Shown: positions 36,024 through 45,419, numbered from the stretch's first letter. The stretch: DNA of 64,000 nucleotides from DALYJJ01 sp031969915 (GCA_031969915.1 DALYJJ010000009.1:9378-73377), one strand, 5' to 3'. Numbers and translations: made by a program. Notes: generated by a model not told the origin, from the sequence alone.

Positions 36024-37837
36024 TGGAGCGGCATTACCAGTGCGTGGTTCTGCTGGTGGCCTGCGCCGTCTTCCTCGGAACCATCGTCAGCCCGCCGTCC
36101 TTAATGGACGACGTGGACGCGGTGCAGGCCTCCATCGCGCGGACCATGCTCGAGTCCGGCGACTTCGTCACCGCGCGGCTGAACGGCATCGTCTACCTGG
36201 AGAAGCCTCCGCTGAAGTACTGGTTGATCGCGGCCTCATTCGCCTTGTTCGGCCCCCACGACTGGGCCGCGCGGCTGCCCGTGGCGCTCGCCGCGGTCCT
36301 GCTCTGCTGGGTCACGGCGCGCTTCGCGGCGTGGGCCATGACGCCGGCGGCCGGGCTCTGGGCCGGACTCTCGCTCGCGACCTCGGCGGGACTGTTTCTC
36401 TTCACGCGGATTCTGATTGCGGATGTGATGCTCACCCTCGCCGTCACCTTCGCGATGTGGTCGTTCCTGCGCTGCCTCGACGAGGACGAACCGCGGCCCG
36501 GCCGCTGGGCGTCGGCCATGGCCGCGGCGATCGGCGTGGGCTTGCTGCTCAAAGGGCTCATCGCCGCGGTGGTCCCGCTGGGCGGCGCGCTGGTCTACCT
36601 TGCCCTCTGCCGGCGGCTCTGGCACCGCGCCACGTGGAGCAGGCTGAGGCCCCTGCGCGGCGCGGGAATCGTACTGCTCATCGCCGCCCCGTGGCACGTG
36701 ACGGCCGTCCTCGCGAATCCGCCCTACTTCGACTTCGCGATCCGCAGCGAACCCGGCGTCTGGCGCGGCTTCTTCTGGTTCTACTTCTTCAATGAGCACC
36801 TGCTGCGCTTTCTCAACCTCCGCTACCCGCGCGACTACAACACCGTTCCCCGCCACCTGTTCCTGCTGTTCCACTTCCTCTGGTTGTTCCCCTGGAGCAC
36901 CCAGTTTCCCGCCCTCGCAAGGCTCGGATACCGTCCCGTGGACCGGGCCGGCCGCGCCCGTCTCCTCGCCCTCTGCTGGACCGGTTTCCTGCTGATCTTC
37001 TTCTCGCTGTCGACGACCCAGGAGTACTACACGATGCCGTGCTACCCCGCCCTGGCGATACTCGTGGGCGCGGCGATAGCGGGCGGCGCTCCCTGGGTGC
37101 GGCCCGCGCTGAAAGCCGCCGGTCTGGTGGCGGCAATCGCCGGTGCGCTCTGCCTTGCGTTGCTGTCCCGGGTGCACCACTTGCCCGCGCCCGGCGACAT
37201 TTCTCGCGCTCTCACGCGAAACCCGGACCTCTACACGCTCTCGCTCGGCCACATGGCGGACCTCACCATGGCCGCCCTTGCGTACCTGAAACTGCCGCTG
37301 GCCATCGCGGCGGGGGCCGCGCTGGTTGGGGGCTGTTGCGCGATGGCGCTCCGGCCGGCCGCCGCGCGCGCCGCGCTTGCCGTCATGATGGTGTTCTTCG
37401 TGCACGCAGCCAGGCTCGCGCTGGTGGCGTTCGATCCCTATCTCTCGTCCCGGCCGCTCGCTGAAGTCCTCCGATCCGCGCCCCCCGGAACGGTCGTTTT
37501 CGACAACCAGTACTACACGTTCTCTTCGGTGTTCTTCTATGCCAACACGCGCGGCCTCCTGCTGAACGGGCGTGTGAACAACTTGCATTACGGTTCCAAC
37601 GCGCCCGGTGCGCCGGAGGTCTTCCTGACCGGCGCCGAGTTCGCCCGGCGATGGCGCGGCGCGGAACGTCACTACCTCCTGGTGGAAGCCCCTTCCCGCG
37701 AACGCATCGAGGCACTGGTGGGAAAGGACGCCCTGCACGTGGTGGCGGAAAGCGGCGGCAAGTTCCTGCTGTCGAATCAACCGGCCACGGCGCGGAAGAA
37801 CTCCAAGGACTCCGCGGCACAGCGGTCCCAGGTGTAG
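36023..37837 (+). CDS. GT39/ArnT-like membrane glycosyltransferase
   Basis: 604 residues with about eleven hydrophobic segments. N-terminal GT-C hallmarks: an acidic pair in the first loop (SLMDDVDAVQASIA), then GDFVTARLNGIVYLEKPPLKYWLIA, the ArnT/PMT substrate-loop signature. A soluble C-terminal region (about 470-604) lies outside the membrane. Such enzymes transfer a sugar from a polyprenyl-phosphate donor; the neighbouring dolichyl-phosphate glucosyltransferase-like gene could make that donor, which is inference. Start and preceding stop share TAATG. The 3' end overlaps the converging GT4 gene by 61 bp. Confidence 0.87.
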   Translation: MERHYQCVVLLVACAVFLGTIVSPPSLMDDVDAVQASIARTMLESGDFVTARLNGIVYLEKPPLKYWLIAASFALFGPHDWAARLPVALAAVLLCWVTARFAAWAMTPAAGLWAGLSLATSAGLFLFTRILIADVMLTLAVTFAMWSFLRCLDEDEPRPGRWASAMAAAIGVGLLLKGLIAAVVPLGGALVYLALCRRLWHRATWSRLRPLRGAGIVLLIAAPWHVTAVLANPPYFDFAIRSEPGVWRGFFWFYFFNEHLLRFLNLRYPRDYNTVPRHLFLLFHFLWLFPWSTQFPALARLGYRPVDRAGRARLLALCWTGFLLIFFSLSTTQEYYTMPCYPALAILVGAAIAGGAPWVRPALKAAGLVAAIAGALCLALLSRVHHLPAPGDISRALTRNPDLYTLSLGHMADLTMAALAYLKLPLAIAAGAALVGGCCAMALRPAAARAALAVMMVFFVHAARLALVAFDPYLSSRPLAEVLRSAPPGTVVFDNQYYTFSSVFFYANTRGLLLNGRVNNLHYGSNAPGAPEVFLTGAEFARRWRGAERHYLLVEAPSRERIEALVGKDALHVVAESGGKFLLSNQPATARKNSKDSAAQRSQV

Positions 37838-38886
37838 CGTGCGGCCTGTTGGCGCCCACGTTCGGCGAGCGCGCCCCGGAGCGACGGCGAGGTGAGCACG
37901 TCCGCCAGCCGCGCCGAAATTTCCGCCTCGCTCCGAGGATCGGCATAAACGGCCGCCTCGCCGCACACCTCGGGAAGGCAGGAGACATTCGACGTCAGCA
38001 AGGGAACCCCGCACGCCATGGCCTGCACCGCAGGGAAACCGAAGCCCTCGTACAACGACGGATAGGCGACCGCGGTGGCGGAGGCGATCAGCGCCGGCAG
38101 GTCCCCTTCCGGCACATAGCCCAGGTAGCGCACGGAGCCGCCGCCATTCCGCAACCGGTGCAGAACGGCCTCCGATTTCCAACCGGGCGACCCGGCCACC
38201 ACCAGTTCAAACTCGTCCCGCAGCGAAGCCGGCAGGCGGTCCCAACTGTTCAACAGGCGCTCCGTGTTCTTTCGCGGCTCGATCGTTCCCAAACAGAGCA
38301 CGAAGGGTTTCCGAAGCCCGTGGGCCGCCAGCCACTCGTCGCCGGCGGGCTTTGCGTCGAAAAACTCCTGAACGATGCCCGGGTAGATCACCCACACCCG
38401 CGATGGCTCCAGGCGCAGGCGCTCGATCGCGTCGCGCTTGGTGTGCGCCGAGATCGCGATGATACCCGCCGCCTTGGCGAGCACCTTGCGGTGGTAGCGC
38501 GCCTCCGCGTGGATGGTGGCCTCCAGATGCAGATCCGGGCAAACTTCCGTCGTCAAGTCGTAGACCGTCGCGGTGACAGCCGCTGCCTGGGTGTGGGCCC
38601 GCAACTGGCTGGTGACGTGAAAAACGTCCGACGGCGCTTCGATCCAGCGCGGAATCCTCCCCAGCTTGTTTGAGAAGTGAAGCGCGGCGATCGATCGCAT
38701 GGTCCGCATCCGAGAGGAAACGGACGCCTCGTGATGGAGAGATCCCACCGTGTCAATGCAAGGGAACAGCGAGAGTTCGTCGCCGGGCGCCATCGCACCC
38801 CGCAACGCGCGCAGCCAGTGGTAGAGGTAATTCTTGACGCCAGCGCTGCGAATCAGCAGGGGCGTGGCGTCGACCGAGAGGCGCAT
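37777..38886 (-). CDS. Family 1/4 glycosyltransferase
   Basis: 369 residues. A GT-B fold: the N-terminal half begins MRLSVDATPLLIRSAGVKNY, and the C-terminal half contains FVLCLGTIEPRKNTERLLNSW, a donor-binding start typical of GT4, and the E-x7-E region ALIASATAVAYPSLYEGFGFPAVQAMACGVPLL. It would transfer a sugar from a nucleotide donor onto a glycan or lipid. It is divergent from the kinase gene across 126 bp and overlaps the GT39 gene tail-to-tail. Confidence 0.91.
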   Translation of the reverse strand: MRLSVDATPLLIRSAGVKNYLYHWLRALRGAMAPGDELSLFPCIDTVGSLHHEASVSSRMRTMRSIAALHFSNKLGRIPRWIEAPSDVFHVTSQLRAHTQAAAVTATVYDLTTEVCPDLHLEATIHAEARYHRKVLAKAAGIIAISAHTKRDAIERLRLEPSRVWVIYPGIVQEFFDAKPAGDEWLAAHGLRKPFVLCLGTIEPRKNTERLLNSWDRLPASLRDEFELVVAGSPGWKSEAVLHRLRNGGGSVRYLGYVPEGDLPALIASATAVAYPSLYEGFGFPAVQAMACGVPLLTSNVSCLPEVCGEAAVYADPRSEAEISARLADVLTSPSLRGALAERGRQQAARYTWDRCAAESLEFFRAVAG

Positions 38887-39012
38887 GTTCGCGTAACAAA
38901 TTGAGAAAGACTTACATCTTATCGTGTACGTCTGAAACAGGCGTTCCGTGCCTGGCCGTGCGTTACAATAAGGGTGCTTTTCGTGCGCTGTCAGGGCTGA
39001 AACCGCTCCTCC

Positions 39013-41667
39013 ATGCTAGGTTCCAAGTCCAACATAACGCCGGGCTCTATCGTCTCCCATTACCGGGTGGTGTCACATCTGGGCACTGGCGGGATGGGAC
39101 AGGTGTGGCTGGCGGAGGACACCCGGTTGGGCCGGTCTGTCGCGCTGAAGATGCTCTCCCCGCAGTTGGCCGCAGACCCGGAGCGGATGCGGCGCTTTGT
39201 TCTGGAGGCGCGCGCGGTGGCCGCGCTCAATCATCCGAACATCGCCCAGATCTACGAATTCGTCGAGGCCGACGGCCTGCCGATGCTGGCCATGGAGTAC
39301 ATCGACGGCGTCACGCTCAAGGAGCGCATCCACGGCCAGCCCCTGCCGGTGGATGAAGTCATCGAGATCGGCATCCAGGCCGCCGACGCCCTGATGGAGG
39401 CGCATTCCAAGGGTATTGTCCACCGGGACGTGAAGCCGGGGAACATCCTGATCACCGCTCGTGGTCTTGCCAAGGTCCTGGACTTCGGCCTTGCGAAGAT
39501 CGACATCGACAGCCGGATCAGCCCCAAGGATGATCCTTCGACGGGTCCCGGATCGCTCACCAACCCGGGCGAGGTAATGGGGACCCTGCGCTATATGAGT
39601 CCCGAGCAATGTCTCGGCAAGGAAGTGGACGGGCGGAGCGACCTCTTCAGTCTCGGAGCGGTTCTCTATGAGATGGCCACCGGCGCGCAGCCGTTCACGG
39701 GCAACACGTCGGCGGCCGTCTACGATGCGATCCTCAACCGGGAGCCTGAGCCGCCGTCGGCCGTGAATCCCAAAGTCACCGGGGAGCTGGAGCGCATCAT
39801 CCGGCGCGCGATGGAGAAGGATCGCGACCTGCGCTATCAGACGGCGTCGGACCTGAAGGCGGACCTCAAATTCGCCAAGCGCGATTCGGAATCGATGATC
39901 CTGGCAGCGGCGCAGCGCCGGAGCAGCACACTGGCATGGCTCGCCGCGCTGGTCGTCCTGCTCGCCGGCGGCGGGTACTGGCTGTGGCAGCGCACCCAAT
40001 CGGCGCCCCAGGAACTCAAGGTGCTGCCCCTCACCAGCACTCCGGGGAGCGAGAGCCAGCCGAGTTTCTCGCCGGATGGCAACCAGGTCGCTTACTCCTG
40101 GAGCGGAGAGTCCGGTGAGAACTACGACATCTACGTGAAGCTGATCGACGCCGGAACGCCTCTCCGGCTGACCACCAACCCGGCGTTCGATATCAGCCCC
40201 GCCTGGTCCCCCGATGGGCGGCACATTGCGTTCTTACGCCAATCGGAGAGCGAGTCGGCGTTCATGCTCGTGCCGGCGCTCGGCGGGCCGGAGCGCAAAC
40301 TCGCCGCCGCCAGTCATGGACGAACGGGCATCAACACGCCCTATCTGAACTGGAGTCCCAACGGTAAGCTGCTGGCGCTCGCCGACCGCGAAACGCCGGA
40401 GGAGCCGATGGCGATCTTTCTGTTCGATGTCGAGACCGGGCAGCGGCGGCGCCTGACCACTCCTCCGCCCAAGACCTTCGGCGACGGTGGTCCGGTCTTT
40501 TCCCCGGACGGCCATCGGGTGCTGTTTGTGCGCTCCGCGACCATGACCATGCAGGACATCTACTCCGTTCCCGTGGCGGGCGGCGAACCGCGGGCCGTGA
40601 CCTCGGACAGCAAGCGCGTGTTCGGCGCCGCGTGGGCTTCCGGGGGCGAGAAGGTGGTGGCCTCAACAACCCGAATGCCGAACTACCGGCTCTGGAAGTT
40701 CCCCGCCGGCGGCGGCGCGCCGGAACGGATCACGGGCATCGCCAGTGAGCAAGCCTCCTTCGTTGCCGTTTCTCCGAACAGCCGGCGCATGGCGTACACG
40801 CGCACCATCGTCGACACGAACATCTGGCAGTATCCGCTGCCCGGCACGGGCGCCGGCGCGGCGCCGGTGAAGTTGATTTCCTCCACGCGGCTGGAAGTGG
40901 CTCCCCAGGTCTCGCCCGACAACAAGCGCGTGGTCTTCGCCTCCAACCGCTCGGGGTACCTGGAAATCTGGCTGAGCGAACGCGACGGGTCCAATCCGAG
41001 CCAGTTGACTTCCTTCAACGGGCTGCCCACGGGAAGCCCGCGATGGAGTCCCGACGGCCGGTTCATCGTCTTCGATTCGCGTCCGCAGGAACAGGCCGAC
41101 ATCTACATCATCAGCGCCGAGGGCGGCAGTCCGCGCCGGCTGACCAACGATCCTTCGGACGAAACCGTGCCCAATTTTTCGCGCGACGGGAAGTGGGTGT
41201 ACTACTCGTCGGCACGAAACGGCCGGCCGCAGATCTTTCGCGTCCCCGTGGCGGGCGGGGCGAGCGAGCAGTTCACACAGGGCGGCGGGTTCTTTGGGAT
41301 GGAGTCGCTCGACGGCGAGTGGTTCTATTATGCCCGTTCCTCGATCGAACCCGGCCTCTGGCGCAAGAATCTCAAGAGCGGCCAGGAAGAGGCCGTGCTC
41401 CCCTCCTTCCGGCCGGGTTTCTGGTCGTACTGGCAGTTGACCAGGGAGGGCCTGTATTATCTGGACACACAGGAAGTGCAGGGTGTGGGCGTCAAGTACC
41501 ACTTGCATTTCCAGAACTTCCGAACCAGGCAAGACACGCAGGTGCTCACCTTCGATCGCCGCCCGTTCAACGCCGGCCTGTGCATCTCACCGGACGGCAA
41601 GTGGGCGCTCTACAACCAGGTGGACCAGAGCGACTCCGACATCATGCTGGTGGAGGACTTCCGCTAG
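39013..41667 (+). CDS. Ser/Thr protein kinase fused to a periplasmic TolB-like beta-propeller
   Basis: 884 residues. The cytoplasmic kinase (about 15-275) has a full motif set: LGTGGMGQVWLAED, VALKML with the Lys, HRDVKPGNIL, DFGLAK and the activation-segment end MSPEQCLGKEVDGRSDLFSLG. One membrane helix follows (about 308-328; STLAWLAALVVLLAGGGYWLW). The outer part (about 335-884) is WD40-like/PD40 propeller repeats such as QPSFSPDGNQVAYSW, PAWSPDGRHIAFLR and SPRWSPDGRFIVFDS. This design is abundant in Acidobacteria. The propeller presumably senses an extracellular ligand; targets are unknown. It stands alone. Confidence 0.94.
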   Translation: MLGSKSNITPGSIVSHYRVVSHLGTGGMGQVWLAEDTRLGRSVALKMLSPQLAADPERMRRFVLEARAVAALNHPNIAQIYEFVEADGLPMLAMEYIDGVTLKERIHGQPLPVDEVIEIGIQAADALMEAHSKGIVHRDVKPGNILITARGLAKVLDFGLAKIDIDSRISPKDDPSTGPGSLTNPGEVMGTLRYMSPEQCLGKEVDGRSDLFSLGAVLYEMATGAQPFTGNTSAAVYDAILNREPEPPSAVNPKVTGELERIIRRAMEKDRDLRYQTASDLKADLKFAKRDSESMILAAAQRRSSTLAWLAALVVLLAGGGYWLWQRTQSAPQELKVLPLTSTPGSESQPSFSPDGNQVAYSWSGESGENYDIYVKLIDAGTPLRLTTNPAFDISPAWSPDGRHIAFLRQSESESAFMLVPALGGPERKLAAASHGRTGINTPYLNWSPNGKLLALADRETPEEPMAIFLFDVETGQRRRLTTPPPKTFGDGGPVFSPDGHRVLFVRSATMTMQDIYSVPVAGGEPRAVTSDSKRVFGAAWASGGEKVVASTTRMPNYRLWKFPAGGGAPERITGIASEQASFVAVSPNSRRMAYTRTIVDTNIWQYPLPGTGAGAAPVKLISSTRLEVAPQVSPDNKRVVFASNRSGYLEIWLSERDGSNPSQLTSFNGLPTGSPRWSPDGRFIVFDSRPQEQADIYIISAEGGSPRRLTNDPSDETVPNFSRDGKWVYYSSARNGRPQIFRVPVAGGASEQFTQGGGFFGMESLDGEWFYYARSSIEPGLWRKNLKSGQEEAVLPSFRPGFWSYWQLTREGLYYLDTQEVQGVGVKYHLHFQNFRTRQDTQVLTFDRRPFNAGLCISPDGKWALYNQVDQSDSDIMLVEDFR

Positions 41668-41724
41668 GTTCGAGCCCGTCCACCGGCCACGCTATCCTGG
41701 AATGACTACAAAGGAGAACAACCC

Positions 41725-42051
41725 ATGTCCTGTGGAAGCGGCATTCCTCTGAACCGGCCCATCGATCCCAACGCGCGCAAGGTGATGTGCGTCAAGTTCG
41801 GGCGCGAAATGGAGGGGCTTGATGAAGTGCCCTTCGAGGGACACCCGCTGGGACAGCGCATCTACGACACAGTGTCCAAGGACGCCTGGAAGATGTGGGT
41901 CGAGCATATGAAGATGCTCATGAACGAGTACCGCCTCAACCTGGGCACTTCCGAAGCACAGGAGTTCCTGCTCCAGCAGATGGACCAGTATTTCTTCGGC
42001 GAGGGAGCGAAGCTGCCCGAAGGATTCGTGCCGCAGAAGACCAAAGGCTAG
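41725..42051 (+). CDS. yggX: Fe(II)-trafficking / oxidative-damage protection protein YggX
   Basis: 108 residues with AGGAG 9 bp upstream. The YggX signature is complete: VMCVKFGREMEGLDEVPFEG with the conserved Cys, LGQRIYDTVSKDAWKMWVEH, then MLMNEYRLNL and the acidic tail MDQYFFGEG. In enterobacteria it protects iron-sulfur clusters and aids iron trafficking. It is about 17 residues longer than E. coli YggX at the N-terminus. It converges on the ATP-grasp gene 5 bp away. Confidence 0.95.
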   Translation: MSCGSGIPLNRPIDPNARKVMCVKFGREMEGLDEVPFEGHPLGQRIYDTVSKDAWKMWVEHMKMLMNEYRLNLGTSEAQEFLLQQMDQYFFGEGAKLPEGFVPQKTKG

Positions 42052-42056
42052 CCGGT

Positions 42057-43316
42057 TCAGCTCGCTGCCCGCGCCGGAGCCAACGCGGGGAGAGAGACGG
42101 CGATGTCGAACGCCAGCTCGGCGTGGGCTTGGCGCAGCGAGCGTTCCACCGCCGCGGGGTTCGGCCCGCGGGCGAAGAGGAAGCCCAGATAGCTGGCGCC
42201 CTCCGGCAAAGGCAGAAGCGCCTGTCCGTCCTTGGCGGTGATCTCCACGGCCTGAATGCCGGGTGTGGCGGCCGCCGCCGCTTCGCCGCGAACGCCCCGG
42301 TAGACGCCCGCTTTCGGGATCGGGATCATCATCACGCCCGTGGCGGGCCCGTCCAGTTTCGCGCCGCGCACGTCCTCGCCCACGGCGTTCCTGAGCAGCA
42401 GTTCTTCCAGCGGAGCGCCGCCGTCGAAAGTGAGTGCCTTGGCGCAAAGCCCGCCGATCGGCCGAGCGGCCACCTCGAGCATCCATACTCCCTGGCCGTT
42501 CACGCGCATCTCCGCGTGGACGGGCCCGTCGGTCATCCCAAGCGCCCTCACCGCCTCGCGCGCAGTCTCGACAATCGCGGACTGGACGCGCTGGTCCTCA
42601 CGCGACGGCGTGACGTAAATCGTCTCCTCAAAGAAGGGGCCCTCGAGCGGATCCGGCTTATCGAAGAGCGCGAGCACGTGCAGTCTGGCGCCGCTCATCA
42701 CGCCCTCCAAGGCATATTCCCGGCCGGGAATATAGTCTTCCACCTGAAGGAACCCGTTTCGGGCGTCCTTGAGCCGCGCCAGGTCGGGCGCGGCCAGCAG
42801 CCTGCGAATGCGCTCGAAGGCGGCGTGGAACTCCGCTTCGCTGCCGGCGCGGATCACTCCGCGGCTCGCGGATAGGCCCAGCGGTTTCAGAACGCACGGA
42901 TAGGACGCCCGCCGGGCCGCGGCTCGCGGACCTTCCTCGAACGCGGCCCGGAAGTACGCGGGTACGCGCAGGCCGGCCGCGCGGAACTGCTCCCGGGCCA
43001 GGAATTTGTTCCCGCACGCCTCAACCGCAGGCACGGGATGAAACCGGACCCCGAGGCGCGAAGCGGCGTGGGCGGCCAGCAGCGCCGGGCGATCCCCCAC
43101 GGCGATCACACCGTCGAACGGCCCCTCGATCAGTCGCGCCGATTGCTCCGGCTTCTCGAACCGGACGGCGATCGCACCGTCGGCCCACGGGTCTTCCAGG
43201 ATGTGGCAGCGATCCGTGGCCAGCGTCACCGCAAACCCCAGCCGCTGTGCCGCGGCGGCGAAGACGCGGGTCTGGTAGCCGGTGGTGGCCGCGGCCAGAA
43301 GAACCCGCGGCGTCAC
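42057..43316 (-). CDS. ATP-grasp ligase-type protein
   Basis: 419 residues from a GTG at 43316 that overlaps the histidine-kinase stop (GTGA); the longer open frame upstream lies in the kinase gene and is not used. A pre-ATP-grasp domain (about 1-95) begins PRVLLAAATTGYQTRV; the ATP-grasp domain follows with YPCVLKPLGLSASRGVIRAG, the hinge VEDYIPGREYALEGV and the metal-binding VWMLEVAARPIGG. The layout matches carboxylate-amine ligases of the BacD/YwfE and biotin-carboxylase-like group, which join a carboxylate to an amine using ATP. The substrate is unknown. Third gene of the radical-SAM operon. Confidence 0.87.
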   Translation of the reverse strand: MTPRVLLAAATTGYQTRVFAAAAQRLGFAVTLATDRCHILEDPWADGAIAVRFEKPEQSARLIEGPFDGVIAVGDRPALLAAHAASRLGVRFHPVPAVEACGNKFLAREQFRAAGLRVPAYFRAAFEEGPRAAARRASYPCVLKPLGLSASRGVIRAGSEAEFHAAFERIRRLLAAPDLARLKDARNGFLQVEDYIPGREYALEGVMSGARLHVLALFDKPDPLEGPFFEETIYVTPSREDQRVQSAIVETAREAVRALGMTDGPVHAEMRVNGQGVWMLEVAARPIGGLCAKALTFDGGAPLEELLLRNAVGEDVRGAKLDGPATGVMMIPIPKAGVYRGVRGEAAAAATPGIQAVEITAKDGQALLPLPEGASYLGFLFARGPNPAAVERSLRQAHAELAFDIAVSLPALAPARAAS

Positions 43317-44032
43317 TGCGCCTCGCCTTCGCCCGGCTCCTTGGGGAGCGTGAAGTACACTCGCGTGCCCTTCCCCGGCTCCGACTCCAGCCAGATCTTC
43401 CCGCCGTGGCGCTCGACAATCTTCCGGGCGATGGTGAGACCGACGCCGGTCCCCTCGAACCGTGAGCGCGGATGGAGCCGCTGGAACGGCTCGAACACCT
43501 GCTCGGAGAAATCCATTTCGAGTCCGATACCGTTGTCGGACACGCAACAGAGCCAGGCCGGTTCCAACTCACCGATGGTCACATGGATACGCGGCGGCCG
43601 GTCCCCAGCGCGAAACTTGATCGCGTTCTCGATCAGGTGTTGGAAGACCTGGCTGAGTTGCGCGTCGTCGGCCCACGCCTCGGGCATCGGATCGTAGGTG
43701 ACCTCGGCGCCGTGCTCCTGCATGTAAGCCTGCAACGAAAACAGCGCACTCACCAGCGCGCCCTCGGTCTTCACCGGCCGGGTCGGTGGAGGTCCGTTGA
43801 GCGCACGCGAATACTCCAGCAGGTCGGCGATCAGGGTCCGCATCCGCTCCGCCCCCTGGCGGACATAGCCCAGGATCTCCGATGCCTCGGCGTCCAACTG
43901 CCCCTCCAGCCGCCGTTCGAGCAGTTGGCTGTACGTGAGGACCATGCGCAGCGGCTCCTGAAGATCGTGCGACACCACGAGCGCGAACCGGCGCACATTC
44001 TCGGCGGGGCTGTTCGTGTCGTCAGGTTTCAT
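43313..44032 (-). CDS. Soluble histidine kinase
   Basis: 239 residues from the ATG at 44032. No membrane segment and no separate input domain. HisKA begins near residue 12: FALVVSHDLQEPLRMVLTYS with the phospho-acceptor His at about 22, in the form common in bacteriophytochrome-type kinases. The HATPase_c part shows QHLIENAIKF (N box), VSDNGIGLEMD (G1) and EGTGVGLTIARKIVERHGG (G2). Lacking a sensor domain, it may take its signal from a partner, and it sits 16 bp after the true stop of the radical-SAM selenoprotein gene and overlaps the ATP-grasp gene. No response regulator is adjacent. Confidence 0.9.
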   Translation of the reverse strand: MKPDDTNSPAENVRRFALVVSHDLQEPLRMVLTYSQLLERRLEGQLDAEASEILGYVRQGAERMRTLIADLLEYSRALNGPPPTRPVKTEGALVSALFSLQAYMQEHGAEVTYDPMPEAWADDAQLSQVFQHLIENAIKFRAGDRPPRIHVTIGELEPAWLCCVSDNGIGLEMDFSEQVFEPFQRLHPRSRFEGTGVGLTIARKIVERHGGKIWLESEPGKGTRVYFTLPKEPGEGEAQ

Positions 44033-44048
44033 GGCCGCAACCTGAGAG

Positions 44049-45419
44049 TCAGAGAAGAGCGACCTGCTCTTCGACCGGTTCCGCTCAACAGTACCATGGC
44101 TCATCCAAGTAGGGGATCGCGGCGCGAGGCAGCAGACGGAAGTCCTCCGGCGGCGCGCCGTGAGCCTCCGTCCAGATCCGTTCAAAGATCTCCCGCCGCG
44201 AACGCCGCGCTTTCTGTTCCGCGTTCACCAGGCGCAGCAGCCGCCCGGAAAGTGCATCCATTCCGGCATCGGGGTGCCGCCATTTCCAAACCAAAGCCGC
44301 GCTGTCGAACGGGCCGAGCACCGCCTGTATCTCCGGCAACTCCAGCAGCCGCGACGTGGCGGGCACCAGCAGGCGCAGGGCGAGTTGAACCGGGGACACG
44401 TTTTCGGCCAGATCCAGGTCCGCAATCAGCGACAGCAGGTCGCAATAGCCCTCTCTCGTCGTCCAGGGTGTGAACGGAATGAAGGTGGGGCTGAGCGTCA
44501 GGCCCGCCGCCGCGCACACATCTACCGCCTCGATGAAATCGGCGCGGGTATGGCCTTTGTCGAGCAATGCGAGCACGCGATCGTCGACGCTCTCCACGGC
44601 GGTGGTCACAAACAGGCAGCCCGTCCGGGCCAGCACGGGGAGCAAGGACCGGTGATTCAGAAGATGCTCCACCTTGATCGTGACGTCGTAGGTGGCCGCG
44701 GGAAACTCGGCGCGCAATCGCTCGACGATCCGAATCGCATGGACGGGACCATTGAAGAAATCCGGGTCGCCGAACGTGATGTGCTGCGCGCCCGCTTCGA
44801 TCTGCGCACGGACGTCGGCGAGCACCGTCTCCACGGGAACCACGCGAAACTGGCCCTGATATACGGGCACCACCGGGCAATGCCGGCACAGGTGCTTGCA
44901 CCCGCGGCTGGCTTCGGTGTAGCCCACCGTGCGCCGGTCACCATTCACGGTGAGCCTGGCATAGCGGCTGAGCGCCGGAAGCCCGTCGCGATCGGGCGTC
45001 CGCCAGCCGATACGGTCGAGCGGAATAAGCGGCTGGGGAAGGGGCGGTGCTCCCGCTTCCAACGCACCTGCCAGATCGGCCAGCGCCGGTTCGAACTCAC
45101 CGCCGATGATGTGCCGCACGCCGAGGCTTTGCAGATACGCGGCGTTGAGCGGAGCGTAGAGACCGTAAGCGCACAGTTGCGCATCCCGGTTCAGCAGCCG
45201 TACCCGCTCCACGATTGGCGCGGCCAGGCGCGTCGCGGTGTGCATCGGCAGGTGGAAGCATACCAGGTGCGCTTCGCGGATCAGCAGCGACGGAAGCGGC
45301 GAGAGCGCCAGGTCCACCTGGGAAACGCGGTGGCCGCGCTCGCGCAGCCAAGCCGCCGGAGACGCCAACCCGAATGGCTGGCGGCCGAGTTCGTAGGTGC
45401 TGATGAGAACTACGTTCAC
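44049..45419 (-). CDS. B12-binding-type radical-SAM protein with CUAEP tail; predicted selenoprotein read through in-frame TGA
   Basis: 456 residues counting selenocysteine, from a GTG at 45419. An N-terminal cobalamin-binding-like Rossmann domain (about 1-115; VVLISTYELGRQPFGLASPA) precedes the radical-SAM barrel with CKHLCRHC (Cys 174, 178, 181, a CxxxCxxC cluster site). Conserved later segments include ITFGDPDFFNGP, TYDVTIKVEHLL and SAVESVDD-like TTAVESVDDRVLALL. The apparent end is YLDEPWYC followed by TGA (44085-44087), but the frame continues as Ala-Glu-Pro-Val-Glu-Glu-Gln-Val-Ala-Leu-Leu and stops at TGA 44049-44051. I recall a radical-SAM family named for a CUAEP or CCAEP tail, and this sequence matches it. 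With the hairpin just past the TGA, codon 445 is very likely Sec. Role unknown. Confidence 0.9.
44054..44072 (-). promoter_or_regulatory. Predicted bacterial SECIS element
   Basis: On the minus strand, GAAGAGC (44072-44066) pairs perfectly with GCTCTTC (44060-44054) around the loop AGGTC (44065-44061). The GGUC starts 20 nt past the Sec TGA. The E. coli fdhF SECIS has an AGGUCU loop 17-18 nt past its UGA. A weaker GTC/GAC pair may extend the stem beyond an internal loop. SelB would bind the loop to deliver Sec-tRNA. Confidence 0.85.

Noticed and set aside
42057..43547. Longer N-terminus for the ATP-grasp protein
   Set aside because: The extra 77 residues lie inside the histidine-kinase gene and are Arg-rich nonsense; the GTG at 43316 gives a normal start.
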